A DNA stretch of 48,294 nucleotides from Rhodopirellula sp. (lineage in GTDB: Bacteria > Planctomycetota > Planctomycetia > Pirellulales > Thermoguttaceae): positions 1 to 48,294 of the forward strand of contig JAAYEH010000245.1 of NCBI GenBank assembly GCA_012728855.1. Direction: 5' to 3'. Positions within the stretch are counted from its first letter, which is position 1; each line of letters opens with the position of its first letter. Shown here one piece after another: positions 7,841 to 16,476 of this stretch. The notes under the pieces are model-generated. The model did not search any database and was not told where the DNA came from. It worked only from the letters and a program-made list of their open reading frames with translations. Both the position numbers and the translations under genes were made by a program.

Positions 7841-9826
7841 ATGGCAGCCGATTTTGAAGACCTCGTGGCAGAAGCCCGGCAGATCAGTGGCGAAGGGCTC
7901 TGGCGCGGGACATTTCGGGAGTACTACGATCGTGTCAAACAAGATCCGCTGATTGTGCAAAACGCACATCAGCGGCTCTACCGCGCCATTGCTGCCCATG
8001 GCGTGGAAGAAATCGAGACGTCGAGTGACAAACGCCTCTACCGCATTTACGGCGGGCGGGCTCGCAAGATCCTCCGCTACAAGTTCTTCGAAGGCGAGTT
8101 TTTCGGGCTCGACCTGGTGATCATGCGGATCATGGAGTTTCTCAAGGCCGCGGCCAGCGGCGGGGAGGAGTCGCGGCAGATCCTCTACTTCATCGGGCCG
8201 GTTGGTTCGGGAAAGACCTCCATGCTCGACCATATGAAGCGGGCCCTGGAGCGTTCCGGCCCGTTCTATGCGCTGGAAGGTTGTCCGATCAACGAAGAAC
8301 CGCTTCACTTGATTCCCAGGGAATTGCGAACTCGATGGGGTGCTGCGCTCGGTGTGCCGATCGATCACTTCGCCGGCCACCTCTGCCCCGTGTGCAAGCA
8401 ACGCCTTGGCGAGCAGTTTCGCGGCGAGTTCTCCGACTTTCCGGTCGTCTCCCGCCGCTACTCGTCCGAAGACGGCGTCGGCATCGGGGTTCTGCCGCCG
8501 TCGGATGAGAACAGCATGGACGTCAGCCTGCTGATCGGGCGGGAGAACCTCGGCCTGATCGGCAAGTACGGGGAAAACGACCCGCGCGTGCTCGAACTCG
8601 ACGGGGCGTTGAACCGCGGCAACCGCGGCATCGTCGACCTGTACGAGTTGAACAAAAACCCGGTGCCGCTGCTGCTCCCGTTGCTTTCGGCCACCCAGGA
8701 GAAACGCTACCGCGCGCCGGGTCAACACCCAATGCTGTCGTTCGACGGCGTGCTCGTGGCACACAGCAATGAAACCGAGTTCGAGCGATTCCGTGCCGAC
8801 AAACGCAACGAAGCGCTGGTGGACCGCATGGTGCCGATCAAGTTCCGCTACGCCCGCCAGATGAGCGATCAGCGCAGAATTCTCGAAAAGATCGTTGTCC
8901 GCGAGGCGAACTTCCTGTCGACGGAAGGAAAACCCGCCCATATTGCCCCGGGAACCTTCGATGTCTGCGCGCTGTTCACCATTCTCACGGTGCTCCACGA
9001 GTCGAACAAGGTCGACCTGTTGACGAAAGTGAAGCTCTACGACGGGCAGGACGTGACCGAGCAGTCGGCTCGCGAGAAACCGGTCGATATCCGCGAACTG
9101 TACGACGAGGCGGGCACCAGCGAAGGGCTCGGCGGTTTCTCCACCCGCTTCGCCACCAAGGCGATGGGGGCGGCCCTGGCGCGAACGCCCGATTGCCGCT
9201 GTGTCACCCCGGTTCAAGTCATGGAAGTGCTCAGCGAGTTCATCCAGGACTCCGACCTGCCGGCGGACGAGCGGGAGCACCTCGACGATACACTGCTGAA
9301 AGGAATCGTTCGCCGCTGGTATTTGAAGGAGATCCTCCGCGAACACATCGCCATGGGCTTCATCCACGCCTACGAGGATTCCGCCGAGCAGATGTGGCAG
9401 GAGTATATCGAACACGTGCTCGCCTACAACATGCGCGAGCGAGTTCGCGACACCAAAACCCACGAACTTGAAGAACCCAATGAAGATCTGATGGCCGGCA
9501 TGGAGCGGCCCATCGGCATCACCAACAAGGCGCAGGCCGACGAATTCCGCTCGCAGATCGCTTCGTTCGTCGCCCGGCGGCGGCAGCACGGCCAGACGAT
9601 CGGCTTCAAGGATCACGAGCGGATCCGCGAAGCGGTCAAGCGCCGGCTGTTCAGTTCCGTGGCCGACTACACCCGCGTGATTTCGCGCGGAGCGATCAAG
9701 ACGGCCGACGACGAACAACGCTACGCCCGCATGGTGGAGACCATGATCGAAGGCAACGGCTATTGCCCGATCTGCGTCGACGTGGTCCTGCGGTTCGCGC
9801 ACAACCACAACCTCTTCCAGGAATAA
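7841..9826 (+). CDS. prkA: PrkA-type serine protein kinase (AAA+ domain)
   Basis: The ATG at 7841 follows a ggaggg ribosome site and gives 661 residues, close to E. coli YeaG/PrkA (about 640). The N-terminal part has an AAA+-like ATPase with Walker A GPVGSGKTSM (about residues 120-129). The region LLSATQEKRYRAPGQ and the C-terminal kinase-like part (VMEVLSEFIQ, then IGFKDHERIREAVKRRL) follow the PrkA pattern. PrkA works with the VWA-like YeaH and with SpoVR/YcgB in stress and stationary-phase signalling; the three genes are adjacent in many phyla, and here too. The gap to the next gene is 12 bp. Confidence 0.95.
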   Translation: MAADFEDLVAEARQISGEGLWRGTFREYYDRVKQDPLIVQNAHQRLYRAIAAHGVEEIETSSDKRLYRIYGGRARKILRYKFFEGEFFGLDLVIMRIMEFLKAAASGGEESRQILYFIGPVGSGKTSMLDHMKRALERSGPFYALEGCPINEEPLHLIPRELRTRWGAALGVPIDHFAGHLCPVCKQRLGEQFRGEFSDFPVVSRRYSSEDGVGIGVLPPSDENSMDVSLLIGRENLGLIGKYGENDPRVLELDGALNRGNRGIVDLYELNKNPVPLLLPLLSATQEKRYRAPGQHPMLSFDGVLVAHSNETEFERFRADKRNEALVDRMVPIKFRYARQMSDQRRILEKIVVREANFLSTEGKPAHIAPGTFDVCALFTILTVLHESNKVDLLTKVKLYDGQDVTEQSAREKPVDIRELYDEAGTSEGLGGFSTRFATKAMGAALARTPDCRCVTPVQVMEVLSEFIQDSDLPADEREHLDDTLLKGIVRRWYLKEILREHIAMGFIHAYEDSAEQMWQEYIEHVLAYNMRERVRDTKTHELEEPNEDLMAGMERPIGITNKAQADEFRSQIASFVARRRQHGQTIGFKDHERIREAVKRRLFSSVADYTRVISRGAIKTADDEQRYARMVETMIEGNGYCPICVDVVLRFAHNHNLFQE

Positions 9827-9838
9827 CCCGGCCGCATC

Positions 9839-11038
9839 ATGAGCATCCGTGATTACTCTCGCGAATCCGCCGGGCAACGGGCCGGGCGCGACCGCAAGCG
9901 GCATCGCGACAAATGCCGCGAAGCGATCCGCCAGGGACTCGCCCGCCTGGTGGCCGAACAGGACATCATCGGCGCCGACCGCAAGGGAAAGAAAGCCTCT
10001 TTTCGAATCCGCGCTTTTCCCGAATTTCGCTTCACGTTTGGGCGGAAAACCGACGCCGTCGGTTCCGGCTCCTCGCAGAAGCGCGGAGACACCTTCCGCA
10101 CCGGCAAGGGCGACCCCCGGAAAGGCGGCCGCGCCCAGGCGGGAAGCGACCCGGGCGACGATGTTTATGAGGTGGAGGTCACGCTCGAGGACGTCGACGC
10201 CTTTCTTTTCGACGACCTCGAACTGCCCGACTTTCTCGTCAAGCAGCTTCGTCAGATCCCGGTGCCCGACCGCGGCGGTATGACCGGCATCACCCGGCAT
10301 GGCGCCCTGTCGCGTTTGCACCGCCGCGGTACGGTTCGCACCCGGCTCCGCCGCACCCAAGCGGAGGAGTTTGCCGGCGGCGCTGCGGACGACGGTTTCA
10401 TCGACGACGATCTCCGATTCCGACGTCTTTCCGAGCGGGTCCGCATGGCCTCCAATGCCGTGCTGATCTGCATGATGGACGTCAGCGGCTCGATGGACGA
10501 CTCGAAGAAGTTTCTCGCTCGCGTCTTTTTCTGGATCCTCTACCGCTTCGTGCAGTCGAAGTACGAGCATGCCGAACTGGTCTTCATCACCCACCATGCC
10601 ACCGCGCGGGAAGTCAACGAAGAGGAGTTCTTTCACACCATGGAGAGCGGCGGCACCATCGTCTCCAGCGCCTACGAACTGGCCCTGGAGACGATCGCAC
10701 ATCGCTACTCACCCGACGAGTGGAACATCTACGCCTTCCACATCTCTGACGGCGACAATTGGCAGGACGACAATCGCCACGTGATCGAAACCGCCCGCAA
10801 GCTATTGGAGTGCTGCAACCTCTTCGGCTACGGACAGGTCAATCCAACGGACAGCTTCTATTTCCCCGTCGCGCCGTCGATGCAGTGGAGCACCGTCTTC
10901 GACGTACTCCGGCCCTTGGAGGGCGAGTTCCCCAACATCGGCTTCGTGAAGATCGAAACGAAGGAGGACGTCTATCCGCAGTTCCGCGAGTTGATGACCC
11001 GCGAGAAAGTGAAGGGAGTTCGGCATGGCGCTTCATGA
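9839..11038 (+). CDS. yeaH: YeaH/YhbH family protein (DUF444, VWA-like)
   Basis: The protein has 399 residues. It opens with the basic segment SIRDYSRESAGQRAGRDRKR typical of DUF444. The C-terminal half is a von Willebrand A-like domain with a MIDAS-like motif, MMDVSGSMDDSKK (about residues 212-224). It then shows LVFITHHATAREV and the conserved Y-S-P-D-E-W-N-I-Y-A-F-H-I-S-D-G-D stretch. It is the middle gene of the prkA-yeaH-spoVR operon and probably a partner or substrate of the kinase. Its last 14 bases overlap the start of the spoVR gene, which argues for coupled translation. Confidence 0.93.
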   Translation: MSIRDYSRESAGQRAGRDRKRHRDKCREAIRQGLARLVAEQDIIGADRKGKKASFRIRAFPEFRFTFGRKTDAVGSGSSQKRGDTFRTGKGDPRKGGRAQAGSDPGDDVYEVEVTLEDVDAFLFDDLELPDFLVKQLRQIPVPDRGGMTGITRHGALSRLHRRGTVRTRLRRTQAEEFAGGAADDGFIDDDLRFRRLSERVRMASNAVLICMMDVSGSMDDSKKFLARVFFWILYRFVQSKYEHAELVFITHHATAREVNEEEFFHTMESGGTIVSSAYELALETIAHRYSPDEWNIYAFHISDGDNWQDDNRHVIETARKLLECCNLFGYGQVNPTDSFYFPVAPSMQWSTVFDVLRPLEGEFPNIGFVKIETKEDVYPQFRELMTREKVKGVRHGAS

Positions 11039-12560
11039 CTGGACGATCGCCGATCTGGAAGCCTGGGACAGGCGGGTCCGGGAAGTCGTGCAATCGTTCC
11101 GGCTGACGCCCTACCCGGTCGACTTTCGCATCTACGACTACGAACAGATGCTCGACATGCATGCCTACCACATGCCGTTTCGCTATTCGCATTGGAGTTT
11201 CGGCAAGACGTACGACGTGCAGAGGACGCTGAAGCATTTTGAACTGACCAGCCTGGCCTACGAGATGGTGGTTAACACGAATCCGGCTCAGGCTTTCTGC
11301 TGGCGCGACAATTCGTTGCCGCTGCACGTGCTGGTGATGGCCCACGTCTACGGCCACAGCGACTTTTTTGCCAATAACGTCTGGTTTCGCACGTTGACCA
11401 ACGCCGCCGGCGCATTGGAACTCTTCCGCGCCCATGCCGACGAGATCGCCGCCTACAGCGAGGATCCGTCGATCCCCTTTGACCGCATCGAAGCACTGAT
11501 GGACGCCGCGCACGCGCTGATGTTCCACCGCCCGCGGATCCTCGGCCGCCGCCGCGAGACGCCCCAGCGGCAGCGCGCCAGGCTCGTCGAATCGCGGCGG
11601 GCGGAGCCGGGCGAGTGGGATCATCTCAAGCCGCGCGACGAGCGCGTGCCGCCGCCGCTCGAACTGGATCGCGTCCCGCTGGAGCCCGACGAAGACCTGC
11701 TTCGCTTCCTCGCCGAATACGCGCCGTTGCAGGACTGGGAGCGCCGTGTGCTGGAAATCGTGGCCAAGGAGAGCGACTACTTCATGCCTAACGTCGCCAC
11801 CAAGGTCATGAATGAGGGCTGGGCCACTTTCTGGCACGACCGCATCTTCCACGCCCTGCCCGAGCGGCCGGCCGAGTTCGACGTGGAATACGCCGACAAA
11901 ATGTCGGGGGTCGTCGTGCCGGGCGGGCTGCGGATGAACCCCTACCACATCGGCTGGCACATCTGGACGGACATCTACCGCCGCTGGGAAGATCCCGATC
12001 CGCAGGAGCGACACGACTGGGGCCGCCGCGGTGGTGAGGGGCTCGAGAAGCTTTTCGAAGTCCGGGATACCGAGGACGACGCCTCCTTCATCGCCAACTA
12101 CCTTACCGACGAGTTGATCGCCCGCCTCAAGCTCTTCCGCTACCAGTGGGCGAGAGAGGCCGATGGCCAGTCGGTCTATCGCGTGCTAGACGTGCCCGAC
12201 CCGGAAGGCTACGAGAAGATCCGCCGCGCCGCCGTGATGCAGGTGGGCAACAACTTGTTCCCCATGCTCCGCGTCATCGACGCCAACTATTACCACGACC
12301 GCACGCTCATCCTGGAGCATGTTCACGACGGCCGCGATCTGAAAATCTTCGAACCGGAATTGCCGCTGCGCGACGTACGCGCCATTCTCCGCGAAAAGGG
12401 AGAACTCTCCGGCGAAGTTTTGGTTTCCGAGACGGGCGAGGTGCTCAAGCACATCCAGTCGATCTGGAAGAACCCCCTCGTTCTGCAGACCCGGTACGAT
12501 GGCACTCTGCTGGCACTTCGCTGTGACCGCGAGAAACGGATCACCGTGGAAATCGGGTAG
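11025..12560 (+). CDS. SpoVR/YcgB family protein
   Basis: The protein has 511 residues, matching the SpoVR family. Family signatures are visible: YDYEQMLDMHAYHMPFRYSH and NTNPAQAF near the N-terminus, AHVYGHSDFFANN in the middle, and MNEGWATFWHDRI (about residues 261-273). The HxxGH- and EGWATFWH-type histidines suggest metal binding, but the biochemical role is unsettled. Bacillus SpoVR affects spore cortex and E. coli YcgB belongs to the stationary-phase regulon. It is the third gene of the operon and starts inside yeaH. No spore-forming function is implied in this organism. Confidence 0.93.
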   Translation: MALHDWTIADLEAWDRRVREVVQSFRLTPYPVDFRIYDYEQMLDMHAYHMPFRYSHWSFGKTYDVQRTLKHFELTSLAYEMVVNTNPAQAFCWRDNSLPLHVLVMAHVYGHSDFFANNVWFRTLTNAAGALELFRAHADEIAAYSEDPSIPFDRIEALMDAAHALMFHRPRILGRRRETPQRQRARLVESRRAEPGEWDHLKPRDERVPPPLELDRVPLEPDEDLLRFLAEYAPLQDWERRVLEIVAKESDYFMPNVATKVMNEGWATFWHDRIFHALPERPAEFDVEYADKMSGVVVPGGLRMNPYHIGWHIWTDIYRRWEDPDPQERHDWGRRGGEGLEKLFEVRDTEDDASFIANYLTDELIARLKLFRYQWAREADGQSVYRVLDVPDPEGYEKIRRAAVMQVGNNLFPMLRVIDANYYHDRTLILEHVHDGRDLKIFEPELPLRDVRAILREKGELSGEVLVSETGEVLKHIQSIWKNPLVLQTRYDGTLLALRCDREKRITVEIG

Positions 12561-12574
12561 GCCGACGCCCTTTT

Positions 12575-12660
12575 CCAGCAGCCGGATCGCCTCCAGTTCT
12601 GCCTCCGTCTGAGTTCCTTCACGTGCGTCGTCCAACTACGATGCGGTGCCGCCGACCATG
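12575..12660 (-). pseudogene. Possible relic of the C-terminus of a REP-associated tyrosine transposase
   Basis: On the minus strand one frame reads HRSWTTHVKE and the next frame reads TQTEAELEAIR directly after it. The combination W-x-x-x-V-N/K-E-P-Q-T-x-A-E-L-E-A-I-R is the usual ending region of REP-associated tyrosine transposases (IS200-like, RAYT). Only about 25 codons with one frameshift remain, so the call is weak. It would fit the REP-like repeats in this window. It lies between spoVR and the convergent ketoacyl synthase gene. Confidence 0.35.
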
Positions 12661-12730
12661 CCGATCGAAGCACAATTTCGTTCGCAGTTCCGAACTTCCG
12701 GCACCGGAGACTCGACCACTGCCAATGCCT

Positions 12731-13921
12731 TTATCGAGCGGCCGCCGAACCGTTTGGGCGTCGTGCCGCGCGCAAAAGGATGCAGCCCTGAGTGACGCTG
12801 GACGTGCCCGGAGGGCCCACGCCTGCGCTCGGGCAGGCGATCGTTCCATCGAGGAGGTGCCAGGCTTGCTTCAGTGCATAGGGAATCGAGCCGGAACTGA
12901 CGTTTCCCACATCTTTCGTAAGTCCGTTGATGACCTCGCCGCAAACGCCGATTTCTTCCAGCTTCATCGATGCAAACCGCACGATGCTCGAGCCCGCCTG
13001 ATGCGGAACCACGAACCGGATCTCTTCAGGGCGCACGCCCGTTTCCCGAAGCAGAGCCGACGTGGCATTTGCCATGGCACGCGGCGCCGCGTCACCGATC
13101 TCCATGCCGTTCAAAGAAAACATCAGTCGCTGCGGATCGCGACCGCACCTGCCGTCGCGCGTCGGCACCAGAACGTCGCGTCGCCAGTGAAAGTCGAATG
13201 GCACGCCCTCGACGGGCACCGTCTCGGCGCTCGCGCCCAGCAGGACAAAACGCACCGGATACTTTCGGCTGTCGGCCCTGGCAAGAACCGTCAGTGTGGC
13301 CATATCACCGAATAAGGCGGCGGTCGGCGCATGGGCGTAATCCGTGATCCGGCTGATACGGCTGGCGGTCGCGACGAGCAGGAACTGATTCGGTCCGAGG
13401 CTCATCGCAGGGAGTATGCGATGATGCACAAGCGACAGGGCCTTGGCATAACCGCTGCAGAACCAGTTGATTCCCACAACAGGATCGACGGCAATCCCGA
13501 GTCGCTTGACAAACTGCCGGGCGACGTAATGGGGCCTCTCCCTACGGGCGTGCTGGCCGTCGAAGTATTTCCTCGCAACCGCGACGGGAACCAACGAAGG
13601 GCAGACAAAGATCACGCCGGCGCAATCGCGCAGGTCGCAATCCAACTCTCGCTGCAAACTCTCCCATGCACGAACGGCCATCGTCGTCTCGTCTTCTTCG
13701 GAAATGCGACGCGACTGGATCCCTGTGTGCTGAAAAAACTTGCGGGGCAGCCCCGCGCCGAACCAATCGTTGCTGAGCTGCCAGGCCGGTTCGTGGATCG
13801 CAATGGCAGAAATGCCGACCGCCACCGCGGGGGATTCATATGCACCCGGAAGCACCGCTGTATTTGCCGCGCTGCAGTGACCGAACTCAGGCACGTATCT
13901 TCCTCTCAGTGAGAATGCCAA
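12731..13921 (-). CDS. 3-oxoacyl-[ACP] synthase III-like thiolase-fold enzyme
   Basis: The protein has 396 residues with the full KAS III Cys-His-Asn triad: Cys155 in NWFCSGYAKAL, His307 in VVPHQAGSS, and Asn340 in DVGNVSSGSIP. The motif RFVVPHQAG matches the ACP-docking/His region of FabH. KAS III condenses an acyl-CoA with malonyl-ACP, or makes a related C-C or ester bond. The N-terminus is about 35 residues longer than FabH; a GTG near residue 33 (AVAVGISAIAIHEP) could be the true start. It is not in a fatty acid operon, so a role in a special acyl product is possible, perhaps with the carrier protein operon at 19-26 kb. That link is inference. Confidence 0.85.
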   Translation of the reverse strand: MAFSLRGRYVPEFGHCSAANTAVLPGAYESPAVAVGISAIAIHEPAWQLSNDWFGAGLPRKFFQHTGIQSRRISEEDETTMAVRAWESLQRELDCDLRDCAGVIFVCPSLVPVAVARKYFDGQHARRERPHYVARQFVKRLGIAVDPVVGINWFCSGYAKALSLVHHRILPAMSLGPNQFLLVATASRISRITDYAHAPTAALFGDMATLTVLARADSRKYPVRFVLLGASAETVPVEGVPFDFHWRRDVLVPTRDGRCGRDPQRLMFSLNGMEIGDAAPRAMANATSALLRETGVRPEEIRFVVPHQAGSSIVRFASMKLEEIGVCGEVINGLTKDVGNVSSGSIPYALKQAWHLLDGTIACPSAGVGPPGTSSVTQGCILLRAARRPNGSAAAR

Positions 13922-13965
13922 TACCCGGGTATGATAGCATAAATAGACCGGCCGTGAAGGATGCG

Positions 13966-14100
13966 ATGCATAGCGATGCTGCCGAGGTCCGAAAGGAGGT
14001 CGCCAAGATTGAGAAAGATCTCCGCGCAGCGATGATGGACATGCTCACGCCGGAGCAGAAAGCAGAGATCAGGAAGGCTGCAAAGAAGCCCGCCAAGTAA
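13966..14100 (+). CDS. Short charged helical protein or gene tail, function unknown
   Basis: From ATG 13966 the frame encodes 44 residues, MHSDAAEVRKEVAKIEKDLR, continuing AAMMDMLTPEQKAEIRKAAKK and stop. The LTPEQKAEI motif is common at the end of Spy/LTxxQ-like and other planctomycete small helical proteins. The frame is open back to 13840, but that part overlaps the KAS III gene on the other strand and looks non-coding. It may be an independent small gene or the surviving tail of a larger one. A TATGAT hexamer at 13930 could serve as a -10 box. Confidence 0.4.
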   Translation: MHSDAAEVRKEVAKIEKDLRAAMMDMLTPEQKAEIRKAAKKPAK

Positions 14101-14186
14101 GGTATCCGCCGAACACCTTGATTCAAGGGCCGCCGCCGGCAGAGCCGGGGCGGCCATCTTGCCGATCGTCCGGGGCCGGAGAGTTG

Positions 14187-16325
14187 TTACTTCGGCGCCG
14201 GCAGCAGGATCGTGGCGTTTTCCGCGAAAGTGGCCTCGCCGGACCGGCCGTCGAGCCGGTACTGGACTTTCAATTGCTTGACGACGCTCGGCGCCGGATC
14301 GCCGCCGAAAGCCGAGTTGTAGCTCGACGACGGCAGGACGATCAGCGGGAAATCGCGGACGTGCTTTTGCAGGATCGCGGTCACGTCCTTAAAAGTCGTG
14401 CCCGCGCCGTACTCGGCCTTGATGATCTCTACCTTCACCGGGTTCTGCCCGATCTGGACCAGCAGGTCTCGTACATCGCCGGAACCGCCGATCTTCTCGG
14501 CAATCGCCAGCGCGGCGGCGGCCGCATCGGTTTTGAGCGACGGCGTCTTGCCCGCCTCAACGGCAAGCCTGAGCATTTCCAGGCTCGGATAGCGTGCGAT
14601 CACCTCCAAGACCAGCTTCTTCTCGGGATCGCGCGTGGCGGCCGCCAGCGCCTCCCGGCACATCTCGGCGCGCTGCGGATCTGGCACGGTGAACTGACGC
14701 ACCAGGCGGATGTAGCCTCGCAGGGCGCGGACCTGGTACTTGGCCTCTGGCGCGGTCTTGGCCAGATCGAGCAGCACCGGGGCGGCGTCGATCGTCATCC
14801 ATTCGCCCAGCAGGCGGCTCGCCAGATCCTGGAGTTCGGGATTGTCGCTCTTCGCCGCGGCCCCGACCGCTTCCAAAGCCGTGCGATTGCCCATCGCACC
14901 GAGGATGTTGAGGATCGCGGATTTCGCCGGCAGCGAAGCCTGCGACATCGCGGCCACGAGCTGCTCGGCACACGCCTCACCGTCGGGCATACGGACGCAA
15001 GCGGTCCGCAGCGCTTGCTGGGCCGCTTCGGTGTCCGCCGGGTTTTTCGGAGCAATGACCGGCGCGATCAATACCGCGAGCTTGTCCTGCCCCACGGTCG
15101 CACCGAGGGCTGCCAACGCCAGCGAACGAATCTCCGCGTCGGCATCATCGGCCGCCGGAATCAGAGCATCGACGGCGGCGGCGATGCGTCGCCGGCCTGC
15201 CATCTCGATGAGAACCCCCCGCAGCTTGCCCGTGGCTTGGGGCAATCGTCCGGCCAGCGCGGCGTCCACTTCTTTGCCGGGCAGCCCCGCCAGGGCCGCC
15301 AAGGCCGTCACGGCCAATTCGGCGTTGTCCGCGGCGGCGACGTCGAGCAAGACCGGCACACAGGAAGCGTCGCCCACCCGCTCCAGAGCGCCGACCGCCG
15401 CCATCCGCACATTCTCCCGGTCGCTTTGGGCGGCTTTGAGCACGGCCGGCAACACCGCGCCATCATTGCGGTCTGCCAGTGCCGCCACGAGCAGGGCCTG
15501 TCGCTGGGGCGCCACGCCGCCTAGCTCGGCGGCCAATGCCTCGGTCACTTCCCGTCCCGGAAGCTCGCGAGCCGTGCTCAGGCCGATCTTGAACATCCCC
15601 GCGTCCGCTGATTTGAGTTGTTCGACCAGCAGCGGGATTCCGTCGGACCCGCGGGCGAGGATCGCCCCGCGGGTCGCCTCGATCCGCCGCGGTTTGGCGA
15701 TCTCGGCCGTGCGGACTTCGTCGTACAGCTTGGCAGCGTCCTTCGCCTTACCGTCGGCCAGCAGTTGCTCGGCGCAGAGGATGCAGCCTTCGGCAACCGC
15801 CGATCGGACCGCCGGGCGTGTGTCGTTCAGGGCTTTTGCGAGCGCTGCTGTGGCGGGGTCGCTGCCGATGTTCCCCAGCGCGACGGCGGCAGCCGACGCT
15901 ACTTCCGGCTCCGCGTCCTTCAACTGCTCGGCCAAGGCGGCGACAGCGCCGGCGTCGCGACGCACACCGATCGAATGGATGACCCCGATCAGCACGCACC
16001 CCTTTACCTTGCCCATTGCCTCACGCAGCGCTTGGTCCGCTTCGGCGCCCGGGATGGCTTCCAGCGCGATCCGGGCCCAGGAGGTGAGTTCTTCGTCCGA
16101 TAAGAGGGGAGCCAATACCGGTACCGCGTTGGCGGTGCCGAACACGGCCAGGCGCTTGCAGGTGATCGCCTTGTCGGCCTTGGGTGCGTCGGACTGGAGG
16201 ACGGCGATCAACTCGCGCTCGTCAGAGACAACCTTGTCCTCGGCGGCCAGGGTCCGCAGGGCGGACATGGCGACCACGAAGGCAGCGAGTGCGACACATA
16301 ATGAGGTATATCGATTCGGTTGCAT
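14187..16325 (-). CDS. Exported HEAT-repeat protein
   Basis: The start at 16325 (MQPNRYTSLCVALAAFVVAM) gives a signal peptide and 711 residues; the open frame extends upstream to 16448 only through the repeat element at 16385-16460, so that part is rejected. The body is a long array of HEAT/PBS-lyase-like repeats, for example AAAVALGNIGSDPATAAL, MAAVGALERVGDASCVPVLL and LAALGATVGQ. The last 110 residues leave the repeat pattern. Such proteins are scaffolds for protein binding, here probably in the periplasm. Partners are not known. It lies downstream of the Gfo/Idh/MocA gene on the same strand with the repeat element between. Confidence 0.85.
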   Translation of the reverse strand: MQPNRYTSLCVALAAFVVAMSALRTLAAEDKVVSDERELIAVLQSDAPKADKAITCKRLAVFGTANAVPVLAPLLSDEELTSWARIALEAIPGAEADQALREAMGKVKGCVLIGVIHSIGVRRDAGAVAALAEQLKDAEPEVASAAAVALGNIGSDPATAALAKALNDTRPAVRSAVAEGCILCAEQLLADGKAKDAAKLYDEVRTAEIAKPRRIEATRGAILARGSDGIPLLVEQLKSADAGMFKIGLSTARELPGREVTEALAAELGGVAPQRQALLVAALADRNDGAVLPAVLKAAQSDRENVRMAAVGALERVGDASCVPVLLDVAAADNAELAVTALAALAGLPGKEVDAALAGRLPQATGKLRGVLIEMAGRRRIAAAVDALIPAADDADAEIRSLALAALGATVGQDKLAVLIAPVIAPKNPADTEAAQQALRTACVRMPDGEACAEQLVAAMSQASLPAKSAILNILGAMGNRTALEAVGAAAKSDNPELQDLASRLLGEWMTIDAAPVLLDLAKTAPEAKYQVRALRGYIRLVRQFTVPDPQRAEMCREALAAATRDPEKKLVLEVIARYPSLEMLRLAVEAGKTPSLKTDAAAAALAIAEKIGGSGDVRDLLVQIGQNPVKVEIIKAEYGAGTTFKDVTAILQKHVRDFPLIVLPSSSYNSAFGGDPAPSVVKQLKVQYRLDGRSGEATFAENATILLPAPK

Positions 16326-16384
16326 GGGAGTAATCCTTGTCATCAGTGGCTGTTGCGTGCAAAGGGGATTTAGACGGGGCGGGA

Positions 16385-16460
16385 GGGGACTGGTCCATTT
16401 TTCGGTGAGTCGACGCATTTTGGCGTCAAAGGCGCTGGCCGAAAACATGGACCTGTCCCC
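16385..16460. repeat. Diverged member of the ggggactgg repeat family (copy D)
   Basis: Arms ggggactggtccatttt (from 16385) and aaaacatggacctgtcccc (to 16460) pair with two mismatches. A small inner hairpin, gacgc/gcgtc, surrounds attttg. The outer gagcctatccc arms of copies A-C are missing. It sits between the Gfo/Idh/MocA stop and the HEAT gene start on the same strand. Confidence 0.7.
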
Positions 16461-16476
16461 TTTTGGTTAGGGCTTC

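Noticed and set aside
7820..10702. A 960-codon open frame antisense to prkA and yeaH
   Set aside because: It is a shadow of GC-rich codon use: the plus strand has clear PrkA and YeaH motifs with ribosome sites, and the antisense protein has low-complexity Val/Ala/Gly/Asp composition.
16326..16448. Upstream extension of the HEAT-repeat protein to 16448
   Set aside because: The extra residues are translated from repeat copy D and would precede a good signal peptide.
14740..16470. A 576-codon Ser/Ala-rich frame antisense to the HEAT-repeat gene
   Set aside because: It is a low-complexity shadow of Ala-rich repeats; no start signal or fold.
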